Assembly: GCF_026210795.1 (NCBI RefSeq)
Contig: NC_089452.1
Location: 868,001 to 932,000 of the forward strand
Origin: Rhizophagus irregularis
Taxonomy: Eukaryota > Glomeromycota > Glomeromycetes > Glomerales > Glomeraceae
Reading direction: 5' to 3'
Length of the DNA stretch: 64,000 nt
This document shows positions 36,701 through 47,116 of this stretch, one piece after another. Made by a program: the position numbers and the translations under genes. Positions within the stretch are counted from its first letter, which is position 1. Every line of letters starts with the position of its first letter. Below the pieces are notes generated by a model. The model was given only the letters and a program-made list of their open reading frames with translations. It was not told where the DNA came from and did no database searches.

Positions 36701-38384
36701 ATTTACATTACATGTAATTTATTAAACTAACTAAATTTTTATATAAAAAATTATTTAGATAGTAAGTTATATTTGATTCTATTATTACGTATTTACATAA
36801 CATTTGCATGTAATTTAAACTAACTGAATTCTTTACAAAAAAATTTGATTTATTTTTAGTTTCTTGTAAGTTATTTTTTATTATGTTATCTATATAATAT
36901 TTATTTATAATTTTAATTAACTAAATCCCTATTTATAAAATTGTAATTTCAGATTCTTGTAAGTTATTTTTTATTATAATAGTTATTGTGATATTAATTT
37001 ATTGTTTTAACTAACTACACTCTTTATTAAAAAATATCTGATACTATAGTTGGTAAGTTATAATAATAGTTTATTATATATATACATTTATACAAAAACT
37101 TAGTTTTTATTTTGTTTTATGATATTTCTAATTATTGAATATTAGGGTTAGTAATTAGTATTAATTTTTTAATCTTATTTTGTATAATTTAATATGATTT
37201 CTAATGATTTACTTACTTATTTAAATATAGATTTGGAAATAGTGGAAATGCAATTTTAAATAAGTTTATTTTTGAAAAAAGATTAAAATGGATTCCTCAT
37301 GATAAACTTAAAAATATTAAATATCTTGATAAAGGAGGATTTGGTACAGTATATAAAGCTATTTGGTTAAATGAAAAACAAAATAAAGAAGTAGTTCTTA
37401 AATGTCTTAATAACTTGAATGAAAATTTAAATGTATTTTTGAATGAGGTATGAGTATGAATTTAATTTTAATTATAATTCACTTAAACTAATTATATTAT
37501 ATATGTTGAATTTTATTTTATAGTGGAAATATCATGAAAGTTGTTTAAATTCACCTGATATTATTGATTATTATGGATTTACAAAAGATCCGGATACTTT
37601 AAATTATATCGTCATAATGAATTATGCAAATAAAGGTAATTTAAGAGGAAATTTAACTAAAGTAGTTAAATATAATTGGAAACAAAAATTATTCATGTTG
37701 TATAAAATTATTTCTGGGATTTATGAAATGCATAATCAAAAACTTATTCATTGTGATTTACATGATGGTAATATTTTAAATCACAATAATAAAATGAATG
37801 GAGTGGAGGGAAAAAATGAAATTAATTGTGATTTAATTTTTGTTAGTGATTTAGGATTATGCCAACCTGTAAAGTCATCTTTAAAAAAAGGAGATATTTA
37901 TGGGGTTATACCATTTATAGCACCTGAAATTTTAAGAGGCAAGCACTATACTTTAGCTAGTGATATATATAGTTTTTCTATGATTATGTGGGAATTTACA
38001 TCTGGAGTTCCACCATTTAATGATAGAGCACATGATCTTCAACTTAGTTTAAGTATTTGTAGAGGTGAACGTCCTGAAGTTATTGAAAATACTCCACAAT
38101 GCTATATAGATTTAATGAAAAAATGTTGGGATGAAAATCCATTAAAAAGGCCATCTGCGTCAGAAGTGAAATATGCTATTGGAAATTGGATTTTCCGTCC
38201 TGATTATTTTAGTTATGAATTACAAGAAAACATTAAGGAATTTATGGATGCACCAATTGAGCATAATAATCTTGCTAATGAATCTCATTCACAAGCATGC
38301 TATACAAGTCGCTTACTTGATTTTACTAGTGGAAAATTGAATGAAATCATAGCAAATGAAGATTTGGATGATTGTAAAATTTGA
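30755..38384 (+). CDS. Microexon-array protein kinase B
   Basis: TKL-like kinase with its N-terminus assembled from microexons. Model: exon 1 30755-30776, 52 tiny exons (listed with the array 31347-37146), kinase exons 37231-37447 and 37524-38384; 1284 nt, 427 residues plus stop. Exon 1 ends in phase 1 and the model enters the kinase exon in frame (F-G-N-S-G-N). Kinase motifs: G-G-F-G-T-V-Y-K, V-V-L-K, H-C-D-L-H-D-G-N-I-L, D-L-G in place of DFG, I-A-P-E-I-L, D-I-Y-S-F, C-W-x-x-N-P-x-x-R-P-S. All catalytic residues remain, so it should be active. The C-terminal tail holds R-L-L-D-F-T-S. The kinase exons are certain; the exon 1 link and each microexon are inferred from splice signals and frame. 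Confidence 0.7.
30960..31210. repeat. Dispersed repeat in the first intron of kinase B
   Basis: This segment is similar to 47350-47540 (shared TCTACAAGTTTACTTAA and TCATTTTTAACTTATTT blocks), so it is a repeated, probably transposon-derived sequence. It carries the palindrome AATTCTGGCCAGAATT at about 31145. It lengthens the first intron to ~570 bp. Confidence 0.55.
31775..31959. mobile_element. PIF/Harbinger-like MITE in kinase B array
   Basis: TTA duplication on both sides (31772-31774, 31960-31962). Ends: GGCCGTTCAAACTTAATT and, reverse-complemented, GGCTGTTCTAACTTAATT, continuing TTTGTTTAAC. A related element sits in the matching intron of gene C at 49663-49893, so the insertion predates the B/C duplication. 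Confidence 0.75.
32328..32472. mobile_element. TTTCACACC-family MITE 1
   Basis: 145 bp, TA-flanked. Ends TTTCACACCACTGGTG and, inverted, TTTCACATCACTGGTG. Lies within a kinase B array intron. Tc1/mariner-like by TA duplication. Confidence 0.7.
32718..32952. mobile_element. TTTCACACC-family MITE 2
   Basis: 235 bp with ends TTTCACACCACTGGT and GGTGGTGTGAAA; right flank TA, left flank CA (mutated). It lies in the intron between microexons 32684 and 33049, which it expands to 362 bp. A shorter, decayed relative is at about 33890-33945. Confidence 0.65.
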
Positions 38385-38582
38385 TGGTTAAAGTCATTAG
38401 GTATGTAATACTTGTATATTACGAATAGAAAAAGTAAATAACGAATTATTTTATGTGATATTGATTTATTTATTTTATTAATTTTAGATATTAAAACATA
38501 AATATTTTTTTGAAATGTATGGTTTCTAGGTGATATTATTTATTTTACATTTTGCAATCCTTTATTTTATTTTATTAGAATT

Positions 38583-38739
38583 ATTTAAACACTAAGACTA
38601 GAGTAGTAAAATGTCTTACAAGTTTCTTAGTTTGTAATTTAAATGATTCATTCTCTTTTTTTTATTTTATTAGAATTATTTAAACACTAAGACCAGAGTA
38701 GTAAAATATTTTATAAATTTCTTAGTTTGTAATTTAAAT
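38583..38739. repeat. Paired 3' hairpin repeats, kinase B
   Basis: Two copies (38583-38644, 38677-38739) of the ATTTAAACACTAAG ... CTTAGTTTGTAATTTAAAT hairpin, 200-350 bp after the stop, as at the other two family loci. Confidence 0.65.
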
Positions 38740-39879
38740 AATTCTTTTGATTTTTATAGTAAATATAAATTATCAAATTTAATTTTAATATCATTAAAAT
38801 TATAATAAATACACTTAAAATTGCTTGACTAAACAATAAAAAAGTGAATTTATGGACTTTCCTCCATGTGAAAAATATCATGCATAACACCATGCTGTTC
38901 TAGTCCTGTCAATGAGCTTATATTTATTAAGTTTCTTACATCAAATTTTGTTATAACTTAACGAACCATCCGCGAATGCTGATGCAAATCTTTATGGAAT
39001 GAGCGTGAAAAGATTCCACCATCGTCACTATCAAAAGCATTATTTAACTACAATTAACAAAGATTTTCATGAAAATATGACAAAGCTCACGAAACGTGAA
39101 ACTAAAACCAAAGATTTTACTTTATTGAACAAAGAAATGAACAATTTTATTAAAAACTTTCCTAATTTTTTTGTTCTAATTCAAGTTTAAGCCAGTCTGG
39201 GCGAAGTTTTTTCTCATATAGATTCATAAAGGTAAACCAAACTCGGGGCCCTGGTGCTATGATTTTCCGTTATCAGAATATATAGGATCTTTGGGTATAA
39301 TTCACAGTATTTAAAGGGTATAAACATGTTTGGTATAGGATTGAAAGGTCTTCCAGTTCAATTTTTTGACGAGTTTGTCTTTCAATTTTGTCCAGTGAGG
39401 CTCCGCCTTTCTAGATACTTCCTCTATGCTTTCAAATACTTTTGATGAAATGAGCTTTGTTAGAAAGTTTTTTGACATCATTCCAAACCAATAGATACTC
39501 AAAGTTATTTAAAAACAGTACCTTGCGTAATGCCTTGCAAAACACCTGCTTTAATATAATTTCTTGTTTGAGAGGTAAAGCATTGACCTTTTAACTACCT
39601 TTTTTTTTAAATAGTTTTATTTTTACCGGATAGTACTATTGTTGTTTTTTATTGGTCATAGTATAGAACAGGATTCCTTTTATAACAAGTGAGGGTCTGG
39701 TTTTCTTACTAGATGATAGCTGTTCTGCTGTAGAGCTGCTATATTTTCTTTGAATGTATTATAGTAGTTTTACTTAGACTGCTGCCTGCTTGACATAAAA
39801 TAAAATCCTTGAAAGAAAAAGAAAAAAAAAGTAATGCTAAAAATATTACAAAAAAAATAAATAAAGAATTATTTTCTAC
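38740..39879. other. Gene-poor region with a retroposon tail
   Basis: No gene is supported. Short frames at 38999-39190 (plus) and 39311-39502 (minus) have no recognised motif. ATAAAATAAAATCCTTG followed by an A-rich run at 39797-39832 looks like a retroposon 3' end on the plus strand. Confidence 0.4.
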
Positions 39880-41640
39880 CTAAAATCTAATTTGCAATTT
39901 TCGTCTGGAACTCTTTATAAAAGAAGAAAAAAAGAAGATAAACTACTTTACAGAAACCTTCAATTTTTCTAAATATGTTTACAATATCTTTACAATATAA
40001 CAGACACATCACTTTAGTATTTCTGTTATTTTCGTTCTAACTATATGCTTACAATATGTAGAAAATATTACATGAAAAATCTGACAATCATATATCAAAA
40101 ATATGTTTCGGATTTATATATTATATGACAATCACATATCAAGCATATATTATAAATATAATTAGTATATTATTTTTATATGGTAAAAATACATGATTAC
40201 TCTTTTTATAACTATTATATATCTAATATATGTAAATAATATTGCAAAATTATGTAAATAATATAATAATTACATGCCAAAATATAATAACAGTAATTAA
40301 TAATAATATGCCACAAAGTTATATGTCGTCAAAAATTTGTTTCTACCAAAGCCTTACGTGTTCAAATACTCAAAAAACTTGTCATCTAAAAAAAAGTATA
40401 TGAAATGTTAGTGGTCATTTCATTCAAAAGAATTAGTTCAAAATAAAAGTAAAAAATTTACCAGATCTTCCACTTGCCCAAGCACTTAAAAACCAGCTAT
40501 CTACAAAAAAAATATGTAACATTAGTAGCTGTTTCGTTCAATAAAAAAATATTAAAAATTTTACTAACGTCTACTCCAAAGACTGAAAGATACGCCTAAA
40601 AAAAGAATTAAGAAATGGATTGTAAGTAAAGTTGTTAAAAATAAAAAAAAGTTAATATTCTAAAACTTTACCTTTGGGATTTCAGTATCCAAATTAGAGC
40701 CAATTTCCCTACAAAAAAACAAAGAAGTAATGAATGCTAAAAATAGTTCTTTTTAGTTGAAGTTTCAAAAAATTCATTTTGAAACTCATTTGCAGAGCAT
40801 CCAAAATTACGACTAGTTACTAGCTTTTAAAAGCCATACTGGCTAAAAATCCAAAAATTAGATGCCAAAACCAATAAAATAAAATATAAAAAATATTAAT
40901 ATTACCTCTTCTTTGTTGAAATTTTCGAATTTTTAAATTTTTAACAAGTTTAATACCTTTGCCAAGTTACCATGCATCCAATATCCGGATAATAAGTTGT
41001 TTACAAAAAAATAAACAAATTGTTAGAAATCATTCATTAAGATAATAATAAACAAAATTAAAATTCTACGCGTTTTGACTTCTGAAAGTATCATCTAAAA
41101 AAAAAAGAATGTTCCACCAACGTCCAAAGAGCCAAAGAGCTAACCGCCTAAAAAAAAAGAAAAAAATAGAAATTAATAACTATCCTTTAAAAGGTGGAAT
41201 AATGAAATTTAAAAATATCTTACCAAAATCCCACGCCTTGATTTTGTATTGAAGTTGTGGTTAATTTGGACGTACAGTGCTTGGATATGTTGCCTAAAAA
41301 AGAAAAGAACAAAAATATCAGTAATGTTTTGTTAAAAACAACATTAGAAAAAATGTCACTCACCATCCATCAAAGATATTGAAAAGCTGTCTAAACTACA
41401 AAATGCAAAACAAAAAATGTTAATTAATGTTTCGTCACATAAAAACCAAAAAGAACATAATTTATGATATACTTTCTAAACATTTTGTTAATATAATCGT
41501 TGCTTTTTAGTAATTTTCCAATGGTTATGTTACTTCAAATTTCCGACACGTCCAGTTGTCTAAAAAAAAGAAATTAGAAGTTGTTTTTTAAAGATGAAGT
41601 AATTAAATTAGAAATTTAGAATATTATTATGACACTTACT
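39880..41640 (-). other. Minus-strand series of short exon-like segments
   Basis: About ten short segments are each preceded (minus strand) by a pyrimidine run ending in AG and followed by GT: 41534-41559, 41364-41390 (GTGAGT), 41224-41293 (GTAAGA), 41122-41147, 41070-41094, 40821-40842, 40672-40708 (GTAAAG), 40569-40595, 40462-40500, 40358-40385 (GTAAGG), possibly 39880-39910; an upstream exon would end at 41640 (GTAAGT). Lengths are 22-70 nt. The first four chain in one open frame. Further on I could not keep a frame, and 40971-41000 has lost its AG. The spacing (~150 bp) and partial similarity suggest amplified exon-intron units. It may be a second multi-small-exon gene, perhaps decayed. 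Confidence 0.35.
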
Positions 41641-41679
41641 GAAATATTATGTCCAAAAACCAAGAAGTCAAGGAAAAGA

Positions 41680-41880
41680 TAAATAAGGAAGGAAAGGAAA
41701 AGGACGAAAAGGGATGGTAAAAGTGAGAGGAAGGGAAAGAGAAATTACAAGAGAGGTAATGGAAAAGGTCAGAAGAAAAGGGAAAAGAAGATACAAGGAA
41801 AAAAGGAAAGGATAATTATGAGAGGAAAAGGAAACTACAAGAGGAAGGGGAAATTACGAAAGGAAAAAAAAAGTTTAAGC
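41680..41880. repeat. Purine-rich low-complexity tract
   Basis: Nearly all A and G on the plus strand (AGGAAAGG-type motifs). It lies just upstream of the minus-strand exon series, so on that strand it is a pyrimidine tract such as often precedes fungal genes. A similar tract is at 54740-54920. Confidence 0.5.
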
Positions 41881-41990
41881 TTAAACTAAAAAAGATTAAA
41901 CTTTGACCAGTTGAATTGATAAGCTATGGTTAACAACATTTTATAGTATTTAGCCGACTAATATTATATCTGAATTTTAGCCAAAAACTA

Positions 41991-42641
41991 AAGTCGTGTT
42001 TGATCACGTGATTTTTAATAGTGCAGGCATGATAAATAGATATGTGACAAATAATTTTTCAACTCTCAAAAAAATTCAAGTCCCTGGGATATTATTACTA
42101 TCGATCTGTGTCAGGGTCACGTGATAGCAACAGAAATTCAAATCGTAATATAAAGTATATATTTATAAATTAAAGCTTATAAACTTTAAAGTATATATTT
42201 ATTTAAAATAAACTTAAAAATATAATAAATGATACAATGCCAGTAAAATAAAATATAATATATCATTAATATTGCTGCCTCTGCTGGCGATCTGCAATAT
42301 TACCAATAGCGAAGACTATATCTAAAACTAAACTAAATAAAAACCCAAATCCAAATCCCATCATTCGTTCGTGCTATATATATTGCTCTTTATTTCAGTA
42401 TAAATTATACTACTAGATATAAATTATACTTCGTATAAATTACATTAGATATAAATTATACCAAGTATAAATTATACTATGTGTAAATTATACTGTTACT
42501 CCGCCGATCATTTAGATTACATACGAATTTCTTAGAATTTCAGTGTGGTGCAGATCGGTCACCATTCTGCGTAACAATATATAGTAAAAATGAAAAACGG
42601 GCACGATGAATATAATAATGTCATGTGATCAAACACAGCTT
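41991..42641. mobile_element. 651-bp element with TA flanks
   Basis: Ends AAGTCGTGTTTGATCACGTG and, inverted, AAGCTGTGTTTGATCACATG (three mismatches), both flanked by TA. Internally TATAAATTATAC is repeated about five times (42400-42495). No transposase frame. Tc1/mariner-like by its duplication. Confidence 0.6.
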
Positions 42642-43014
42642 TAGACGCTCTCCGAAATCAGTAGTTGATTTTCAGCTGATTTATTATGAGTTCAATTTAG
42701 TTGAATCATTACCAGTCCGAGAATTATTGTCCTCATTTCTTTCATTCCAAAAATGTAAATTTATTTTATCCTTTATAAAACAATTTTCCTTTTAGTTTCT
42801 CACTTGGGTTATTGATTTTTGCTTAATCCTTTTCATTACTTCTAAAACAAAAAAAAAAAATATTTTTTTTTGTTAATCAAAATTTTCTTTTAATTAAAAG
42901 CCAAAGCAAGAAATGTTGTAATCATTTGTATTGTTACTGGAGCTGGAAGAATGATAGAGTAAATTTTAACATATAAATTTAAAACATATAAATTTAAAAG
43001 TAAATTTAATGTGT

Positions 43015-43440
43015 ATTTTTTGAATATATCAAACACATCACAATTGTATGTTACTCATACATTACTTATATTTTGTTTTCAATATGAATTTCAGTATATA
43101 AAGAACATATCTCAAATGTATTTTAGATATACGTTGATTATATTTTGTTTTTAATATAAATTTTGGCATATAAAGAACATATTATCAATATATCTTAATA
43201 ATATGTTAACCTTATTTATTTTAATATGCATTTTTAAAATATATCCAACATATTACAATTATATGTTGGTTATACATTACTTATATTTTGCTTTTAATAT
43301 GAATTTTGGCATATAACAAACATATTTTAAATGTATTTTAGATATGTATTGGTTATATTTAGTTTTTAATATAAATTTTGGCATATAAAGAACATATGAT
43401 CAATATATTTTGCTTGTATATTGACTATATCTTAGCAATA
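43015..43440. repeat. AT-rich tandem repeats
   Basis: Four or more copies of a motif containing TTTTTAATATRAATTTTGGCA and TATAAAGAACATAT recur at roughly 100-120 bp. Non-coding. 42642-43014 shows nothing else. Confidence 0.55.
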
Positions 43441-43694
43441 TTGCATACATGGTAATATGCTATATTCATAAATGCTATTTATCAGTGATATATCAAACAT
43501 ATTTAGGAAAATCGAAAGTTTCTGTAAAGTAATTAATAAGAAAATCACCTCCAAGAATTGAACTTGGACACAAAAATTGTGGAACCAACGGTGATGGATT
43601 TTGTTGAGTTGTTAAGTTATTAAGGAAAGAACTCAACAAAGGAATGAAATAAAGGGTATCACATGTGAAGAAGGAAATCACATGAGATAGATCA

Positions 43695-43945
43695 AATGAT
43701 CACAAGAAAGGTAAATTTTACAAGACAAAGGATCTCTCTGACACCAATTAGCACAGTGCAATGCTTCATGGGCGATGCAAACGATCCCCTTATAAAATTT
43801 ATCTATCTAAGAATGGTCAAATGATCAAGAAAGGGTAAATTTTTACAAGACAAAGGATCTCTCTGACACCAATCAGCACAGTGCAATGCTTCATGGCGAT
43901 GCAAACGATCCCCTTGTAAAAATTATCTATCTAAGAATGGTCAAG
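43695..43945 (+). repeat. Tandem duplication, ~125-bp unit
   Basis: Two near-identical copies starting about 43700 and 43825, each with GACAAAGGATCTCTCTGACA and GCACAGTGCAATGCTTCATG. Recent, since only a few differences separate them. No coding function visible. Confidence 0.75.
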
Positions 43946-44039
43946 TAATCCCAAGTTGACCAAAGGGGAAAGATTACGTCTCCATGCTATATTTGGTAAG
44001 CAATGGGCCAAGCTACGTAATATAAGTTTATTAATTAAG

Positions 44040-44507
44040 CTATTGGGAGATAAGGAGAATAATATTCACTAAATAGGTTATTTTATAGAGTAGAGAATAA
44101 GAAAAGATGAGAATCTGAATTATGCAATTGAGTAAATAAAGAAAATGAAGAAGAATAGGTAATAATGTAAATAAAATACGAAAAAGAATTGATAATAATA
44201 TGGATAATAATAAATGTTTAAAAGAATAAAATATATTAAATAGATATGAAGGAAGAGAAGGGAGTTGGTTGAGAGAAATGATTATAGTGCACATGAATTT
44301 CAATAAGTGAAGAATTAGGACAATTGTATTATTGAGAATGTTGGTATATATGAGGAGAATTATAAAAAGAATGTAAAAAAATCCGGTAAGTAATGGTAAA
44401 TAATGTTGAGATGTTTCAATGATAGGTTGAGGGTGATTGTAACATTTGTTGATAGGAAATTCATTTAAAATAGTATTGGCAATATTTGAGCACAAATGAT
44501 AAGACAT
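44040..44507 (-). CDS. Possible small multi-pass membrane protein
   Basis: 155 residues. An N-terminal ~35-residue hydrophilic part (with C-S-N-I-A-N and Q-P-I-I-E-T-S-Q) is followed by about four hydrophobic stretches of 18-24 residues separated by short polar turns. A TATA box (44622-44631) lies at a proper distance upstream, which favours a real gene over a chance AT-rich frame. No family is recognised and the membrane segments are leucine/isoleucine-rich as any AT-rich frame would be, so confidence is moderate. Confidence 0.4.
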   Translation of the reverse strand: MSYHLCSNIANTILNEFPINKCYNHPQPIIETSQHYLPLLTGFFYILFIILLIYTNILNNTIVLILHLLKFMCTIIISLNQLPSLPSYLFNIFYSFKHLLLSILLSILFRILFTLLPILLHFLYLLNCIIQILIFSYSLLYKITYLVNIILLISQ

Positions 44508-44621
44508 TTTTGTAATTACAAGTTAAAAATTTGAATTGAAATTTGAAAAAGTTTGGTTTGATGTTTGAAAATAATAATATTGAATTTGGTTTTTAATTTT
44601 TTCCTTGAGGAAATTTAAGGG

Positions 44622-44631
44622 TATTTATATA
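44622..44631 (-). promoter_or_regulatory. TATA box upstream of the possible membrane protein
   Basis: TATATAAATA on the minus strand, about 115 bp before the ATG at 44507. Confidence 0.4.
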
Positions 44632-44984
44632 TTTTTTAAAACCCTTTGAATACATAGATACATAGTGACTAATAATAAAATAGATAAAAAGAATCAAGAT
44701 TATCTATGAGTCACAATTAATTTATAAATTATTTAACCTAAACTAGTAATATTTATTGATTTAATGATGACTAATATGTATAATTGTGGCTTATAGTACA
44801 TAGTTAATATTATTTACAGATTTTACTCCCTATAAACAAAGATTATATGATATTGTGTAATATTCCCATATTATTAAAGCTTTTATTATTGTTAATTAAA
44901 ATAAATTTATTAAAATTTTATTCAAGCTAAATTTATTTTTGATATATAGTTTAGCAATGGTTTTAGTATAAAGTTTTTATTGTA

Positions 44985-45485
44985 TAATATTCTCTAATTG
45001 GGAGTTGAAGTGTGTACTATGCTTATGTTCGGACAATAAAAAAAGTATACTGATAAAGTCTATCTAAGTTATATGGAAAATTTGCAAATTATAAATATAC
45101 TGCGTGTTGATAAAATATGTTAGTTTGCATTATTACTCATATAAAGTCAACGATATTACAGTATCTAATCTCTAATCTCATAATTAACATGTAAAGTATT
45201 ATCAATATCACGCGTGATATACATAAAATTTTGATAGTTACACAAGATCCTAGAATTTAATATTCCCTAATTTGGAGTTGAAGAGTGCACTATGCTTATG
45301 TTTCGGACAATAAAAAAAGTATACTGAAAAGTCTATCTAAGTTATATGGAAAATTTACAGGTGTAAGTATAATAAATTTATATACTGATTATAATATACT
45401 GCGTATTGATAATTACTCATAAAATCAACGATATTACAGTATCTAATCTCTAGTCTCATAATTAACATGTGAAGTATTATAAATA
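44985..45485 (+). repeat. Tandem duplication, ~275-bp unit
   Basis: Two copies (about 44985-45205 and 45262-45485) share GGAGTTGAAG, CACTATGCTTATGTT, GGACAATAAAAAAAGTATAC and the ATTACAGTATCTAATCTCTA block. Small indels separate them. No gene in 44632-46011. Confidence 0.65.
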
Positions 45486-46019
45486 TTTTATCTAATAAAA
45501 TAACTTACAATAATATATCAAATTTTTGGAAAAACACGTAATATAACTTGCCAAACACCCACTTTATTACGTAAAAATCAATTTTTATTGTACTGTATAT
45601 GAGATATGAAATTACTTTGATATTTTGTTATTAAATGACATAAAGAGACATGATGAGATATAATGTAATGATACAAAGTTTCTTCAGATCTACTCAGGTG
45701 GGATATGAAAGCAAAATGTTTTTTTTTTAATTTAGAAACTGTTTTGTTATTGAAATGATTAAAATACGCAGTAATAATTAAATAGAAAGTAATTTACTAT
45801 AATTTTTATTTAAAATAGTATATACAAAAATAATATCCTCTTCAATTTATTGGTTAAGAGAACTGCAATTACCCATAGCAGGTCTTTGACATTTAATAAA
45901 ATAGAATAATTCCAAATTATTGATGAAATTAGTCAAGGAATTGATTCGGTGCCAATTTTATTTTTTTAATTTCTTTTTAAATTTATCCTTATTTTCACGT
46001 AATAATTGTATACTACGGA

Positions 46020-46233
46020 TAGTGTTTGGATCCGAAGCGGTTTTATCCGGTTTTTATCCGGTATCCGTTTCGGTTAATTCAGGATGGAACTATCAGAATT
46101 ACCAATTTTTTGATTCATAATATATTAAATATTCTGGTCGAAATTATAGTCTATTCAGAACTGAGATTTACAATCTTTTTTCGGCAATAATCTCATTTAA
46201 AATATTTAAGATTTTATCCGGATCAAAACACTA
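46020..46233. mobile_element. 214-bp hAT-type MITE
   Basis: Perfect 8-bp target duplication ACTACGGA (46012-46019, 46234-46241). Ends TAGTGTTTGGATCCG and, inverted, TAGTGTTTTGATCCG. TATCCGG-type motifs are repeated inside both ends. Eight-base duplication and TAGTG ends fit hAT. Non-coding. Confidence 0.8.
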
Positions 46234-46593
46234 ACTACGGATGTAATAAAGCTATTTCTAATAATACTTCAGTACTGTGCAAATCATCCGCCATTACATC
46301 GCCAATATAACGTGATACAATTCAATTTAAAATACTTGCTTCGCCAAGATGACTTTAAGTTATATTTTATTTAATAATTAAATTTATAATATTAAAGATT
46401 TAAAGTCATTCATTTTAATAATAAATATAATAATATTAATATGATAAAATATAGAATAAATAATAAATTATACAAAATATATGATATAAAAAAATAATCA
46501 AAATATTGAAACGATACGATTTTGAACTATTATAAAATATGATTAAGAATGTAAAACTATGAACTCATCATTTCTAGTCTTTTTTATGCATCT

Positions 46594-47116
46594 TTATCCT
46601 CTTTTAGCAGCATCTTTATACAATTCAATTGCCTTTTCTTTATCAATTTCGGTTCCAATCCCATTCTCATAACAGCATCCAAGTATATATATTCCATTTA
46701 AATATCCTTTTTCAGCTGATTTTTTATAATACTCAAATGCTTTAACTTCGTCTTTTTCGATACCAATTCCATCTTGATGACATTTACCAAACAATAATAC
46801 GCAACTTCATATCCATTCTCGTACCAATAAACTGCTTTACTCAAATCTTAATCGATTCCTTTGCCTTTTTTGTATAAATATCCTAGACTACATTGTGCGT
46901 TATTATACTCATGTATAACTGATTTTTCATACCATTCAATTGCTTTTTTTATATCTTTTTGCATTCCTCTACCATTTTCATAAAAATATCCTATTCTATA
47001 TTGTGCAGTTTTATTTCCATCTTCAGCTGCTTTTTTGTACCAATAAATTGCATTTCCTAAGTCTTGATCAATTCCTTCTCCATTTTCAAATGAATATCCT
47101 AAACAATATTATGCAA
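46594..47116 (-). pseudogene. Sel1-repeat protein relic
   Basis: Minus-strand Sel1 repeats run from about 47110 down to 46594: Y-S-F-E-N-G-E-G-I-D-Q-D near the start, then Y-F-Y-E-N-G-R-G, Y-L-Y-K-K-G-K-G, H-Q-D-G-I-G and a final [14 protein letters not shown]. At least one stop (near 46850) and one shift (near 46795) break it, and the start is gone. Only 46594-46794 is still continuous. Related to the intact gene at 23530-24423. Confidence 0.8.

Larger units (their letters stand above)
31347..37146 (+). other. Microexon array of kinase B (52 exons)
   Basis: Every entry sits between AG and GTAAG-like sites (one GC site after 32097). First base given. 12 nt: 31347-31358. 6 nt: 31567, 36860, 36953. 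15 nt: 32184-32198 (weakest). 1 nt: G 37146. 3 nt: TTG 31468, TTT 31655, GGT 31737, TCG 32022, GAG 32095, ATT 32294, GGA 32571, AAT 32684, GGG 33049, AGG 33151, ATT 33244, GGA 33340, GAT 33437, GGG 33540, ATT 33653, TTG 33765, AAT 33866, TTG 34061, AAC 34151, GGG 34254, GGA 34352, TTG 34454, TTG 34576, CAG 34689, ATT 34762, CAA 34865, GGC 34962, TCT 35062, CAC 35173, CAC 35279, GGA 35379, AGG 35472, CAC 35561, CAC 35661, CAC 35740, GAC 35826, GAA 35943, TTG 36038, TTG 36151, GAA 36260, AGG 36358, ATT 36460, TTG 36557, TCG 36657, ATA 36759, TTG 37050. Introns are mostly 70-140 bp with CTAAC about 30-45 bp before AG. Phase-1 reading has no stop. Confidence 0.7.

Noticed and set aside
31347-37146. 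Regularly spaced repeats resembling a CRISPR array or plain minisatellite
   Set aside because: The repeats are diverged and of unequal spacing, the genome is eukaryotic, and what is conserved is splice-signal-like with a fixed 3-nt insert, which a neutral minisatellite would not keep.
31347-37146. Recursive (ratchet) splice sites subdividing one long intron
   Set aside because: Ratchet sites have AG directly joined to GT. Here three bases are always between them, and joining exon 1 directly to the kinase exon would be out of frame.
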